From contig CAWABB010000006.1 of NCBI GenBank assembly GCA_963780165.1, positions 124,001 through 188,000 of the forward strand: 64,000 nt of DNA, given 5' to 3'. Below the pieces are notes generated by a model. The model did no database searches. It was given only the letters and a program-made list of their open reading frames with translations, and had not been told where the DNA came from. This stretch comes from CAWABB01 sp963780165. Lineage in GTDB: Bacteria > Bacteroidota > Ignavibacteria > UBA10030 > UBA6906. The position numbers and the translations under genes were made by a program. Shown here one piece after another: positions 17,056-24,383 of the stretch (positions are counted from its first letter, which is position 1; every line of letters begins with the position of its first letter).

Positions 17056-17478
17056 TTACACCCGCCGGAACCGTTGTACGAGATCTTCCTGGCGCCGCTG
17101 CATCCTCCGCCGGCGGACGGGTGTGCGGTCATCATACCCGAGGAGGTGGAGGACGCCATGCACGACCAGCCGCAGAACCTCGTTCCCGTACGGGAGCCCG
17201 AGCTGGTCGGCCTGGGTCCGGGCCCGGTCCAGGTTCACGTATACTTCGCCTTCGATCACGGGCTCAGGCGCAAGAGGAAAGCTGATCACATCGGTCACCC
17301 AATCGTGCGCGAGGTACCGACGGTTCAACGCGCGGCATCGGCGGCTGTCGATGAACACCACCGACACGCTCGCACGGGACCTGCGCTCGGCCCTGAGGAC
17401 GGAGCGCACGACGGTCGCGACAGCCCGGGAGCGCGCGCGCCTGCGCGGGTGCGCATTTGACACCTGGACGTCGATCAT
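17056..17478 (-). CDS. ybeY: Endoribonuclease YbeY
   Basis: 140 residues from ATG 17478, which overlaps the upstream stop by 4 bp (ATGA). YbeY matures 16S rRNA 3' ends and helps 70S quality control. The fold signature RALNRRYLAHDWVTDVISFPL and the zinc motif HGVLHLLGYDD are present. The third ligand position is Asp rather than His; other Bacteroidota YbeY proteins also vary there (from memory). The C-terminus is basic (RRRRMQRRQ). The longer upstream frame is antisense-like and lacks family similarity. Confidence 0.92.
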   Translation of the reverse strand: MIDVQVSNAHPRRRARSRAVATVVRSVLRAERRSRASVSVVFIDSRRCRALNRRYLAHDWVTDVISFPLAPEPVIEGEVYVNLDRARTQADQLGLPYGNEVLRLVVHGVLHLLGYDDRTPVRRRRMQRRQEDLVQRFRRV

Positions 17479-17981
17479 CGGGCCGGCCTGGCTCTGGCCG
17501 CCCGGCGCGCTGCCGGACGCTTCGCCGGACTCTTCCCGCCGGGCTCTGCCCCTCCCAGGATCGTGTCGGTCAGCGAGAGGGCGATGCCGGAGAGCATCAC
17601 CTCCGGCCCGAGCGACGTGAAGTCGCCCGAGACCAGCGACCTGTCGACGTTTGCGAACAGAGAGCATCCGCCTTCTCGTTCGATGATCAACCCGCTCACT
17701 TTCCCGTCGTGCTCGGCCACGAACGTCGCCTCGCCGAGCATCTTGCTCGTGACGAAGCCCGAGCAGAAGTGCAGCTGCAGGTGCGCGCTCGGCGTGTAGA
17801 CCGATATCAGGCTGCCCGTGCGGTCACCGATCGAGATGGACGGATAGATTTCAAGCGCCAGCTTCCGCCGCGAATCGGCGGGGGCGATCACAAACCGGTA
17901 GTTCGAGCCCTTCGACTTCGCTTTGACGCCGAAGAGCTTCTCCAGCTTGCGGATATCCGATGGTTTGAAGCCAAACGCCAT
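17475..17981 (-). CDS. Conserved-looking protein of unknown function
   Basis: 168 residues that I do not recognise. No signal peptide or membrane segment. The first 120 residues look like one alpha/beta domain: a helix (FKPSDIRKLEKLFGVK), then strands with a small-molecule- or RNA-binding look (YRFVIAPADSRRKLALEIYP, LISVYTPSAHLQLHFCSGF). The last 25 residues are Ala/Arg/Pro/Lys-rich (KSPAKRPAARRAARARPAR), suggesting a nucleic-acid-binding tail. It is first in the operon that leads to ybeY, smg and topA, has its own strong promoter and overlaps ybeY by 4 bp. A ribosome- or RNA-linked role is only a guess. Confidence 0.75.
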   Translation of the reverse strand: MAFGFKPSDIRKLEKLFGVKAKSKGSNYRFVIAPADSRRKLALEIYPSISIGDRTGSLISVYTPSAHLQLHFCSGFVTSKMLGEATFVAEHDGKVSGLIIEREGGCSLFANVDRSLVSGDFTSLGPEVMLSGIALSLTDTILGGAEPGGKSPAKRPAARRAARARPAR

Positions 17982-18022
17982 GAGATCCTCACCGGTTGGC
18001 GGAACACATCCAAACGCGAACC

Positions 18023-18051
18023 ATGATAGCCATGCCTGCCGAGATTGTCAA
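18023..18051 (-). promoter_or_regulatory. Strong sigma70-like promoter for the ybeY-smg-topA-xer-hpf-hprK operon
   Basis: TTGACA (18046-18051) and TATCAT (18023-18028) with an exact 17-bp spacer on the minus strand. The expected +1 is about 35 bp before ATG 17981. Genes from 17981 to 11876 all follow with small gaps. Confidence 0.7.
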
Positions 18052-18065
18052 GCAAGGCATCAGAA

Positions 18066-18962
18066 CTAACACTGAATCTCAAGCCCTTCGGCGGCCGCGA
18101 CGCACTCGAAGGCGTACCGGCGGGTCTTGATTTCCTTCCGGCAGGTCTGAAGGATCTCGTCGATCTTCGCGTCATCGTGCGTCTGGTCGTGATGGAACAG
18201 GACCAGCTTCTTCACACCCGCCTCGTACGCCACCTTGAGCGAGAACAGATAGTGCGAGTGCCCCCACCCGACATGGCTCACATACTCTTCCGGCGTATAT
18301 GTCGTGTCGTGGATGAGCACGTCCGCCCCGCGCGCGAAATCGAAGACGCGCTGGTTCGGGTCGCCCTTGGCTTCCAGGAACTTGTCGACAATCTTCTTGT
18401 CGACGTTCTTCATCGACCGCGCCACCTCCCGGTCGAACGGCTCGTTATCGCTGATGTACACCACCGTCTTCCCGCCCGCCGTGAGCCGGTACCCCATCGC
18501 GAACTCGGGGTGGTTCACGTACATGGACGCGAGCGTGGCCCCGAAGATCGGAATCGTCTCCTCCTTGATCGGATGGAACTTGATCGTGGCCTTCAGCTCG
18601 TTGAGCTGGACGGGGAAGTAGGCCTTGTCCATCAGATACGAGATCATCTGCCGGAGCGTCACCGACTTTGACTGCGCGCCGATGATCGTCAGTTCGTTCC
18701 CCGAAATGAACGCCGGTTTGAAGAACGGGAATCCCTGGATGTGATCCCAGTGCGGATGGGTGATGGCAAGATAGGCGGTGACCGACTCCCCGCCCGAGGT
18801 GAGCGAGTCCCCCAGGCCGCGGATCCCCGTGCCCGCGTCGAAGATCACGAGGCCGTCGTCGCTGAGGCGCACTTCCACGCACGGGGTGTTCCCGCCGTAG
18901 CGGACCGTCGTGCGTCCCGGCGTCGGAATTGAACCGCGCGTCCCCCAGAATCGCAGTTTCAT
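18066..18962 (-). CDS. Metallo-beta-lactamase-fold hydrolase
   Basis: 298 residues, no signal. The N-terminus (MKLRFWGTRGSIPTPGRTT, then RYGGNTPCVEV) is typical of an MBL-fold group related to RNase Z and cyclic-nucleotide phosphodiesterases. The metal motif is THPHWDHIQGFPFF, with later ligands in YISDNEP, LIHDTTY and FHHDQTHDD. Substrates of this group are mostly unknown; many are annotated as phosphodiesterases. It follows the carbonic anhydrase gene by 15 bp and may share its transcript. Confidence 0.85.
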   Translation of the reverse strand: MKLRFWGTRGSIPTPGRTTVRYGGNTPCVEVRLSDDGLVIFDAGTGIRGLGDSLTSGGESVTAYLAITHPHWDHIQGFPFFKPAFISGNELTIIGAQSKSVTLRQMISYLMDKAYFPVQLNELKATIKFHPIKEETIPIFGATLASMYVNHPEFAMGYRLTAGGKTVVYISDNEPFDREVARSMKNVDKKIVDKFLEAKGDPNQRVFDFARGADVLIHDTTYTPEEYVSHVGWGHSHYLFSLKVAYEAGVKKLVLFHHDQTHDDAKIDEILQTCRKEIKTRRYAFECVAAAEGLEIQC

Positions 18963-18977
18963 GGCAGTGGCCTTCCG

Positions 18978-19484
18978 TCAGTCCCGATAGCTGCGGGCGT
19001 ACCCGATGTAATTCTGGGCCGACTGGAGCAGGAACGCCCTCTCTTCGCCCGTCAGCGGACGCACCACCCTCGCCGGCACCCCCGCGACGAGCGTCCCTTC
19101 AGGAACGATGAACCCCTCCTTGACAACCGAACCCGCGGCGACGACGGCGAACGGGCCAACGACCGCACGATCCAGGACAGCCGCGTTCATGCCGACCAGA
19201 GAGGCGTTCTCGATACGGCACCCGTGGATCATGGCCTTGTGGCCGACGGTCACGTCGTCGCCGATGATCGCCGGCAACTCCCTGGTCACGTGCACCACCG
19301 CCCCGTCCTGCACATTCGTCCGCCTGCCGACCCTGATGACGTTGATGTCTCCGCGCAGCACGGCGTTGAACCAGATGCTGGCGTCTTCGCCGACCTCGAC
19401 GTCGCCAATAATCCACGCCCCTCCGAACACGGAGGCCGAGGGGTGGATGCGGGGCGACACGCCGTGATGATCAAGCAAGGGCAC
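18978..19484 (-). CDS. Gamma-class carbonic anhydrase-like hexapeptide-repeat protein
   Basis: 168 residues forming a left-handed beta helix of hexapeptide repeats (IIGDVEVGEDASIWFNAVLR). Zinc ligands fit His in VVHVT, and HKAMIH. RGD at the turn (LRGDINVIRVG), NVQDG and the C-terminal helix are as in YrdA/PaaY/CamH relatives. These bind zinc or iron and many show little carbonic anhydrase activity, so the call is to family only. The stop of the DUF3108 gene is 3 bp upstream. Confidence 0.88.
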   Translation of the reverse strand: MPLLDHHGVSPRIHPSASVFGGAWIIGDVEVGEDASIWFNAVLRGDINVIRVGRRTNVQDGAVVHVTRELPAIIGDDVTVGHKAMIHGCRIENASLVGMNAAVLDRAVVGPFAVVAAGSVVKEGFIVPEGTLVAGVPARVVRPLTGEERAFLLQSAQNYIGYARSYRD

Positions 19485-19487
19485 AGG

Positions 19488-20327
19488 TCAGTCCTTTCCC
19501 CGCGGCGGCGTCCATCCGGTCCGCTTGTATTCCATCAGCTCGATTGTGACGTTGCCGATGAACACCTGCATCTTGGCCTGGATCGGCACCCGGGCTGCGT
19601 CGTTGCTGAACCACCCCTCGAACGCGCCGGTCAGGCCGTAGAACCCGACGAAGTCCCCGCTTCCGATGAAGTGCTGTGTGTCGACGGGATAGTCGACGGC
19701 GTCGATCTCCACCGATTCCTGCTCGGTCCGGAAATCGACCGTTGCGCGGGTCTTCTTCTCGCTGATGATGCAGGGTGCCGTCAGGACCTTCCCGGAGAAG
19801 AGGTACTCACGAGCCCAGAAGAAGACCGAAAGCCCGTCCTGCACTTTGCCTGTCAGGGCTATCGAGTCACGACGCGTGATCAGGGTGTCGCGCGGGCCGA
19901 GCTCGAGCAGTCCGACGCCGCGATCGTACTGGAACGTGTAGCGGGCGAACGACCAATCGTCGCCCTCCCTGCTGCGCCCCAGGAACGCGCGGCTGAACGA
20001 CCCCGAGTCCACCGTGCTCTCGAAAATCGCCTCCGCGCTGACAAACGGGATCGACTTGTACGACGCAATGTTCGCGCTCGTGAAATAGCCGTGGTAGCCG
20101 TCTCCCGTCACCTGGCGGACCGTCTTGATCTTGATCTGACCGAGGTCGATGAAGCTGAACCGGACGTTGTACGTGAGCTCCTCCCCCACCTGGTACACGG
20201 TCGGGACCGGCTGCGCCGCGGCCATGCGAGGGACCGCAACGAACAGAACCGCCGCCATGGCGCCCTGAAGCGCGCGACGGCGGCGGTGCAACACGGAAGG
20301 GCAACGGTCAGTGGTACGCAGGGTCAT
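19488..20327 (-). CDS. DUF3108 periplasmic protein
   Basis: 279 residues from ATG 20327, with GAGG just before it; the longer frame reaches into the S41 gene. A basic N-terminus and hydrophobic segment (AMAAVLFVAVPRMAAAQ) form a signal peptide. The mature part is strand-rich with the family's YQVGEELTYNVRFSFIDLGQ and the ending VFIGNVTIELMEYKRTGW. DUF3108 proteins are beta-barrel-like and of unknown role, probably lipid- or envelope-related. It follows the S41 protease by 8 bp, so the two are likely co-expressed in the periplasm. Confidence 0.82.
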   Translation of the reverse strand: MTLRTTDRCPSVLHRRRRALQGAMAAVLFVAVPRMAAAQPVPTVYQVGEELTYNVRFSFIDLGQIKIKTVRQVTGDGYHGYFTSANIASYKSIPFVSAEAIFESTVDSGSFSRAFLGRSREGDDWSFARYTFQYDRGVGLLELGPRDTLITRRDSIALTGKVQDGLSVFFWAREYLFSGKVLTAPCIISEKKTRATVDFRTEQESVEIDAVDYPVDTQHFIGSGDFVGFYGLTGAFEGWFSNDAARVPIQAKMQVFIGNVTIELMEYKRTGWTPPRGKD

Positions 20328-20335
20328 GCCTCGCG

Positions 20336-21955
20336 TCAGCGTTCCTTGATGCCGGACATTCCGGCCGCAAACTTCTCCGCCTCGGGGAAGAGACTCAGGG
20401 CCTTCTTGAACTGCACATCTTCTCTGAGCATGACCCTGGAAGCTCCTTCGGCGCCCCACAGGCTTCTGGCGATGGTCGCCTTGGTGAAGGCAGCGATAAA
20501 GCGGCGGTCCGTATCGTACTGTTCCTGTTCGAACTTGACGCTTTTCTTCTCGCCGATCGCCCGGATCTCGGCAAGCATGGCATCCGTGACGACGAAGGAG
20601 TCGGCAAACTTCCCGCTGTCCTTGCCATACTTCTCGCGCAGTTCCGCACCGTGGGTTTCGACATACGCGTCGGCATACTGCAGAAACACCTGGGCGATCC
20701 GGAGCTGGACGCTATAGCGCGTGAGCCTGTCGGCCTTGACAATGTAGTCGGGCGTGATCCCGCCGCCGCCGTACACCGTGCGGCCGCCCATGGTCTTGAA
20801 CACCGGGCGCGTCGAGTCGCGCTCGGCGTTGTGCTCGACGTTTTCGCCTTCGGACTCCTGGCGCGTGTACGCCTCGAGATGATACTCGTTCCGGTCCGTG
20901 CCGTACGCTCGCTGGATGAGCCTGCCGCTCGGCGTGTAGTAGCGGGCTGTGGTGAGACGCAGCGCCGAGCCGTCGCCCAGCTCAAACTGGCGCTGGACGA
21001 GCCCCTTGCCGAATGTGGATTCGCCGACGATGATGCCCCGATCCCAATCCTGGACGGCGCCGGCCACGATCTCGCTCGCGGACGCCGAGGAATTGTTGAC
21101 CAGAACCACCAGCGGGATCTCCGGGTACTTTCCACCCTGCGACACGTATTCGTCGTCGAACTCCGCCCGGCGCCCCTTCGTATAGACGATCTTCTTCCCC
21201 TTGGGCATCAGCTCGTCGGCCATCTTGAAGGCCTGCTCCAGGTAGCCGCCGGCGTTGTCCCGGAGGTCCAGAATGAGCCTCTTCATGCCGCTGCCCTGGA
21301 GGCGCGTGAGCGCCTCGGTCAGCTCGTCGTACGTGGTTGCGGCGAAGCGGGTCACCCGGACATAGCCCGTGGTGCCGTCAACCATAAATCCCGCGTCCAC
21401 CGTATACAGTGGGATCTTGTCCCTCGTGATCTCGAAATCCAGGAGGTCCTTCATCCCGGCACGGTAGACCGCCACCCGCACCTTGGTCCCCTTCGGCCCG
21501 CGAAGCTTCTTTTGAACCCCGTCCTGCGTGATCCCAACGGCGGAGGAGTCGTTGATCCGGACGATCTTGTCGCCGCCCTGGATGCCCACGCCTTCGCTGG
21601 GGCCGCCGGCGATGGGCGACACCACGAGCAGCGTGTCGTTGAGGACCTGGTACTCGATGCCGATCCCCTCAAACGCCCCCTGAAACTCCTCGTTCACGCG
21701 GGCGAGCTGCGATGCCGAGATATAGACCGAGTGCGGATCCAGCTCGTCCAGGACTCCGCCGATGGCCGCCTCGGTCAGCTTCTGCGAGTCGACATCCTCC
21801 ACGTAGTACTTCTTCGTGATGCTCAGGACGTCCTTGAACTTGTTCGCCTGGTCCAGGATGCTGTCGCCGGAAAACAGGCTGTTCAGCATGGAACCCGCAA
21901 AAAGCGCGATGACGGTCAGGAAAGCCACCGTCAGCAACGAAAACCGTTTCTGCAT
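20336..21955 (-). CDS. S41 carboxy-terminal processing protease
   Basis: 539 residues. An N-terminal membrane anchor (8-28) is followed by a helical region, a PDZ domain (~95-185: FEGIGIEYQVLNDTLLVVSPIAGGP) and the S41 core. The catalytic Ser lies in NNSSASASEI (287-296) and Lys317 in STFGKGLVQ. A ~190-residue C-terminal extension is helical and charged. CtpA-type enzymes trim or degrade periplasmic proteins from their C-termini. It heads the operon with DUF3108, carbonic anhydrase and the MBL hydrolase. Confidence 0.93.
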   Translation of the reverse strand: MQKRFSLLTVAFLTVIALFAGSMLNSLFSGDSILDQANKFKDVLSITKKYYVEDVDSQKLTEAAIGGVLDELDPHSVYISASQLARVNEEFQGAFEGIGIEYQVLNDTLLVVSPIAGGPSEGVGIQGGDKIVRINDSSAVGITQDGVQKKLRGPKGTKVRVAVYRAGMKDLLDFEITRDKIPLYTVDAGFMVDGTTGYVRVTRFAATTYDELTEALTRLQGSGMKRLILDLRDNAGGYLEQAFKMADELMPKGKKIVYTKGRRAEFDDEYVSQGGKYPEIPLVVLVNNSSASASEIVAGAVQDWDRGIIVGESTFGKGLVQRQFELGDGSALRLTTARYYTPSGRLIQRAYGTDRNEYHLEAYTRQESEGENVEHNAERDSTRPVFKTMGGRTVYGGGGITPDYIVKADRLTRYSVQLRIAQVFLQYADAYVETHGAELREKYGKDSGKFADSFVVTDAMLAEIRAIGEKKSVKFEQEQYDTDRRFIAAFTKATIARSLWGAEGASRVMLREDVQFKKALSLFPEAEKFAAGMSGIKER

Positions 21956-21998
21956 TACCGCACGTCCTTTCTCGTCACGAATCTACCGCAATCAAACG

Positions 21999-22027
21999 AT
22001 AGTATCGAAAAACCCCCTGAAAGTCAA
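21999..22027 (-). promoter_or_regulatory. Sigma70-like promoter for the S41 protease operon
   Basis: TTGACT (22022-22027) and TACTAT (21999-22004), 17-bp spacer, minus strand. The +1 lies about 35 bp before ATG 21955. Confidence 0.6.
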
Positions 22028-22044
22028 ACAAACGGCAGGAGTCC

Positions 22045-22782
22045 TCATCGGACGGGCTTCCATTCATCCAGCATGGACCGGTGAAGGAAGAAGACCGAGA
22101 GAAAGTTCATGAACCAGGATGCGGTCACCGTCGCGTACCCGTACCGGCGGTATCGCCTGGGTGATTCATAGACAAGCAGATCCCGGATGAACCTGACGCT
22201 GCCGACCGCACGAAGGCGACGGAACATGTCGTAGTCTTCCCCTGCCGCGATGCCGTCCGCGTATCCGCCGACGCGCCTGAAGACGTCGCGCGGGATGACA
22301 TGGCACTCGCCGCGGCCCATCCCCATCCCGACACGGTTCATCATATAAAAGAACCAGTTGTAGAAACCGTGATACCGCACATCCGCCGGGGTCTCCTCTC
22401 CGGGGTACACTGCAACGCTGCACGTCACGCCCGCGGTTCCCGGCCGCTGCGCTTCGCGCGCGGCCACGTCGAAGAAACGGTCGATCTCATGCACCAGCGT
22501 GTCGGCGTTGAGAAAGATCAGAATGTCGCCGTGCGCCGCAGCCGCGCCGAGGTTCCGCCCCATGGCGATCGTCTGCTTCGTGCGCGCCGTGTTCTCGACG
22601 ACGATGTGCGCGCGCGATCGCGCGATCGCAAGGGTCGCGTCGATGCTCCCGCCGTCGCTGACGATCAGCTCGATACGGTGACGCAGCAGCAGGTCCTCGG
22701 TGAACTGCGCGAGCATTGCCGGCAGGAGCTTCTCCTCGTTGAGGGCCGGGACAATGACGCTGACGCGCGGAGCGACGCTCAT
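22045..22782 (-). CDS. Family 2 glycosyltransferase
   Basis: 245 residues with a GT-A fold: RVSVIVPALNEEKLLPAML, a DGGSID nucleotide-sugar loop, and NADT in place of DXD. GEDYDMFRRLRAVGSVRF supplies the ED catalytic pair. Two weak hydrophobic patches (YNWFFYMMNRVGMGMG and the C-terminal WFMNFLSVFFLH) suggest membrane association. The acceptor is unknown; lipid or polysaccharide glycosylation is likely. ATG 22782 overlaps the lysS stop by 4 bp. Confidence 0.87.
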   Translation of the reverse strand: MSVAPRVSVIVPALNEEKLLPAMLAQFTEDLLLRHRIELIVSDGGSIDATLAIARSRAHIVVENTARTKQTIAMGRNLGAAAAHGDILIFLNADTLVHEIDRFFDVAAREAQRPGTAGVTCSVAVYPGEETPADVRYHGFYNWFFYMMNRVGMGMGRGECHVIPRDVFRRVGGYADGIAAGEDYDMFRRLRAVGSVRFIRDLLVYESPRRYRRYGYATVTASWFMNFLSVFFLHRSMLDEWKPVR

Positions 22783-24290
22783 CGTTCCTGTCTCATCTGG
22801 GGGAAGAAGATGACGTCGCGGATGGAATCCTGGCCGGCAAGGACCATGGTCAGGCGGTCGATGCCGATGCCCAGGCCGGCCGTCGGAGGCATCCCGTACT
22901 CGAGCGCACGCAGGAAGTCCTCGTCGATGGGCTGGGATTCCTCGTCCCCCCTCGCCCGGAGGGCGGCCTGCTGCTCGAACCTGCTCCGCTGATCCAGAGG
23001 ATCGTTCAGCTCGGTGAAGGCGTTGCAGATCTCCTGGCCGTTGCAGAATCCCTCGAACCGCTCGACGAGACCCGGCGCGCTCCGGTGGCGCTTCGCCAGA
23101 GGCGAGAGCTCGACCGGATAGTCGGTGATGAACGTAGGCTGGATCAGGTGCGGCTGGACCTTCTCCCCGAAGATCGCATCGATCACCTTGCCGGGGCCGT
23201 CGGACGGGGCGACAGACACGCCGAGCCGATGCGCGGCCGCCCTGAGCCCTGCCTCATCCATGCCCCGCAGGTCCATCCCGGTATGCTCGCGGAGCGCGTC
23301 GAACATCGGAACCCGCTTCCACGGGGGCGTGAAGTCGACCGTGACATCGCCCACGGTGGCGACCGGCTCGCCGTTCAGGGCGCGCGCGGCCGACGCGAGC
23401 ATGTCTTCCACGAAGTCCATCATCCAGAGGTAGTCGCGGTACGCGACGTACACCTCAAGCATCGTGAATTCCGGATTGTGCGTGCGGTCCATCCCTTCGT
23501 TCCGGAAGTCCTTCGAGATCTCGTAGACGCCGTCGAAGCCCCCGACGATCAGGCGTTTGAGATACAGCTCGTCCGCGATTCTCAGATACAGCGTCATATC
23601 GAGCGCGTTGTGCTTCGTCACGAACGGACGCGCAGTCGCGCCGCCGTACAGCGGCTGCAACACGGGCGTTTCGACTTCCAGGCACCCGTGCTCGTCCAGA
23701 TACCTGCGCAGCGCGGTGATGAGCGTGGCCCGCTTCCGGAAGACTTCGCGCACGCCCGGGTTGACCACCAGATCCACGTACCGCTGGCGGTAGCGAAGCT
23801 CCTTGTCCGAGAATGGATCGTAGACGACCGTGTTCCCCGCCTCATCCGTCCGTTCCTTCGGCACCGGCAAAGGGCGCAGCGATTTCGACAGCAACACCAG
23901 CGTGCGCGCGTGGACCGACACTTCGCCCGTCCGGGTCCGGAAAATGAACCCGCCCACGCCAATGATGTCGCCGATATCCATCAGGCGGAAGGCCTCGTAC
24001 GATTCCCCCAGCTCGTCCTGCTTCAGGTAGGCCTGGATCTTGCCGGACGAATCCTGGACATGACAGAAGGACGCTTTCCCCATTCGTCGCAGCGACACGA
24101 TGCGCCCGGCTATCGCGACGTCTCGCTGCGGGTCGCCGTCTGTGAACGTGGAGAGGATTTCGGCCGCGTGCGCGGTCCGGGCAAAGGAATGCGGATACGG
24201 ATCGATCCCCCGGCGCCGCAACTCCTCCAGCTCCTCCCTCCTGCGCCGCATGAGGTCGTTCAGTTCATCAAGGTCGGACTTCTGGTCCAC
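22779..24290 (-). CDS. lysS: Lysyl-tRNA synthetase (class II)
   Basis: 503 residues from GTG 24290, which has GGAG 7 nt upstream. An in-frame ATG at 24329 lies inside a terminator hairpin and is unlikely. An OB-fold anticodon-binding domain (~50-150) precedes the class II core: motif 1 ending in VETPVLQP, motif 2 FRNEGMDRTHNPEFTMLE, motif 3 GLGIGIDRLTMVL near the C-terminus. FCNGQEICNAF provides part of the lysine site. It charges tRNA-Lys. Operon with the glycosyltransferase. Confidence 0.97.
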   Translation of the reverse strand: MDQKSDLDELNDLMRRRREELEELRRRGIDPYPHSFARTAHAAEILSTFTDGDPQRDVAIAGRIVSLRRMGKASFCHVQDSSGKIQAYLKQDELGESYEAFRLMDIGDIIGVGGFIFRTRTGEVSVHARTLVLLSKSLRPLPVPKERTDEAGNTVVYDPFSDKELRYRQRYVDLVVNPGVREVFRKRATLITALRRYLDEHGCLEVETPVLQPLYGGATARPFVTKHNALDMTLYLRIADELYLKRLIVGGFDGVYEISKDFRNEGMDRTHNPEFTMLEVYVAYRDYLWMMDFVEDMLASAARALNGEPVATVGDVTVDFTPPWKRVPMFDALREHTGMDLRGMDEAGLRAAAHRLGVSVAPSDGPGKVIDAIFGEKVQPHLIQPTFITDYPVELSPLAKRHRSAPGLVERFEGFCNGQEICNAFTELNDPLDQRSRFEQQAALRARGDEESQPIDEDFLRALEYGMPPTAGLGIGIDRLTMVLAGQDSIRDVIFFPQMRQER

Positions 24291-24314
24291 AGGATGCTCC
24301 GGGCGTGCTCGAAC

Positions 24315-24345
24315 AAAAAAAGGGGACATGGTGAGCCCATGCCCC
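24315..24345 (-). terminator. Terminator-type hairpin in the lysS leader
   Basis: On minus, GGGGCATGG (24337-24345), 5-nt loop, CCATGTCCCC (24322-24331; one bulged base), then seven T. It ends the DUF4153 transcript, or attenuates lysS if the promoter at 24355-24383 is used. Confidence 0.8.
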
Positions 24346-24354
24346 GAATACTAT

Positions 24355-24383
24355 AGAATACCGATAACCCCTGCGAAAATCAA
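24355..24383 (-). promoter_or_regulatory. Possible lysS promoter
   Basis: TTGATT (24378-24383) and TATTCT (24355-24360), 17-bp spacer. The -35 overlaps the DUF4153 stop codon and the +1 lies just before the hairpin at 24322-24345. Confidence 0.45.

Noticed and set aside
14156..17620. A 1154-codon open frame on plus antisense to topA and smg
   Set aside because: topA and smg are certain on minus. The frame is Arg/Ala/Leu-rich and matches no family; it is a product of high GC codon use.
24291..24329. ATG 24329 as start of lysS
   Set aside because: It lies inside a terminator hairpin; GTG 24290 has an SD and fits family length.
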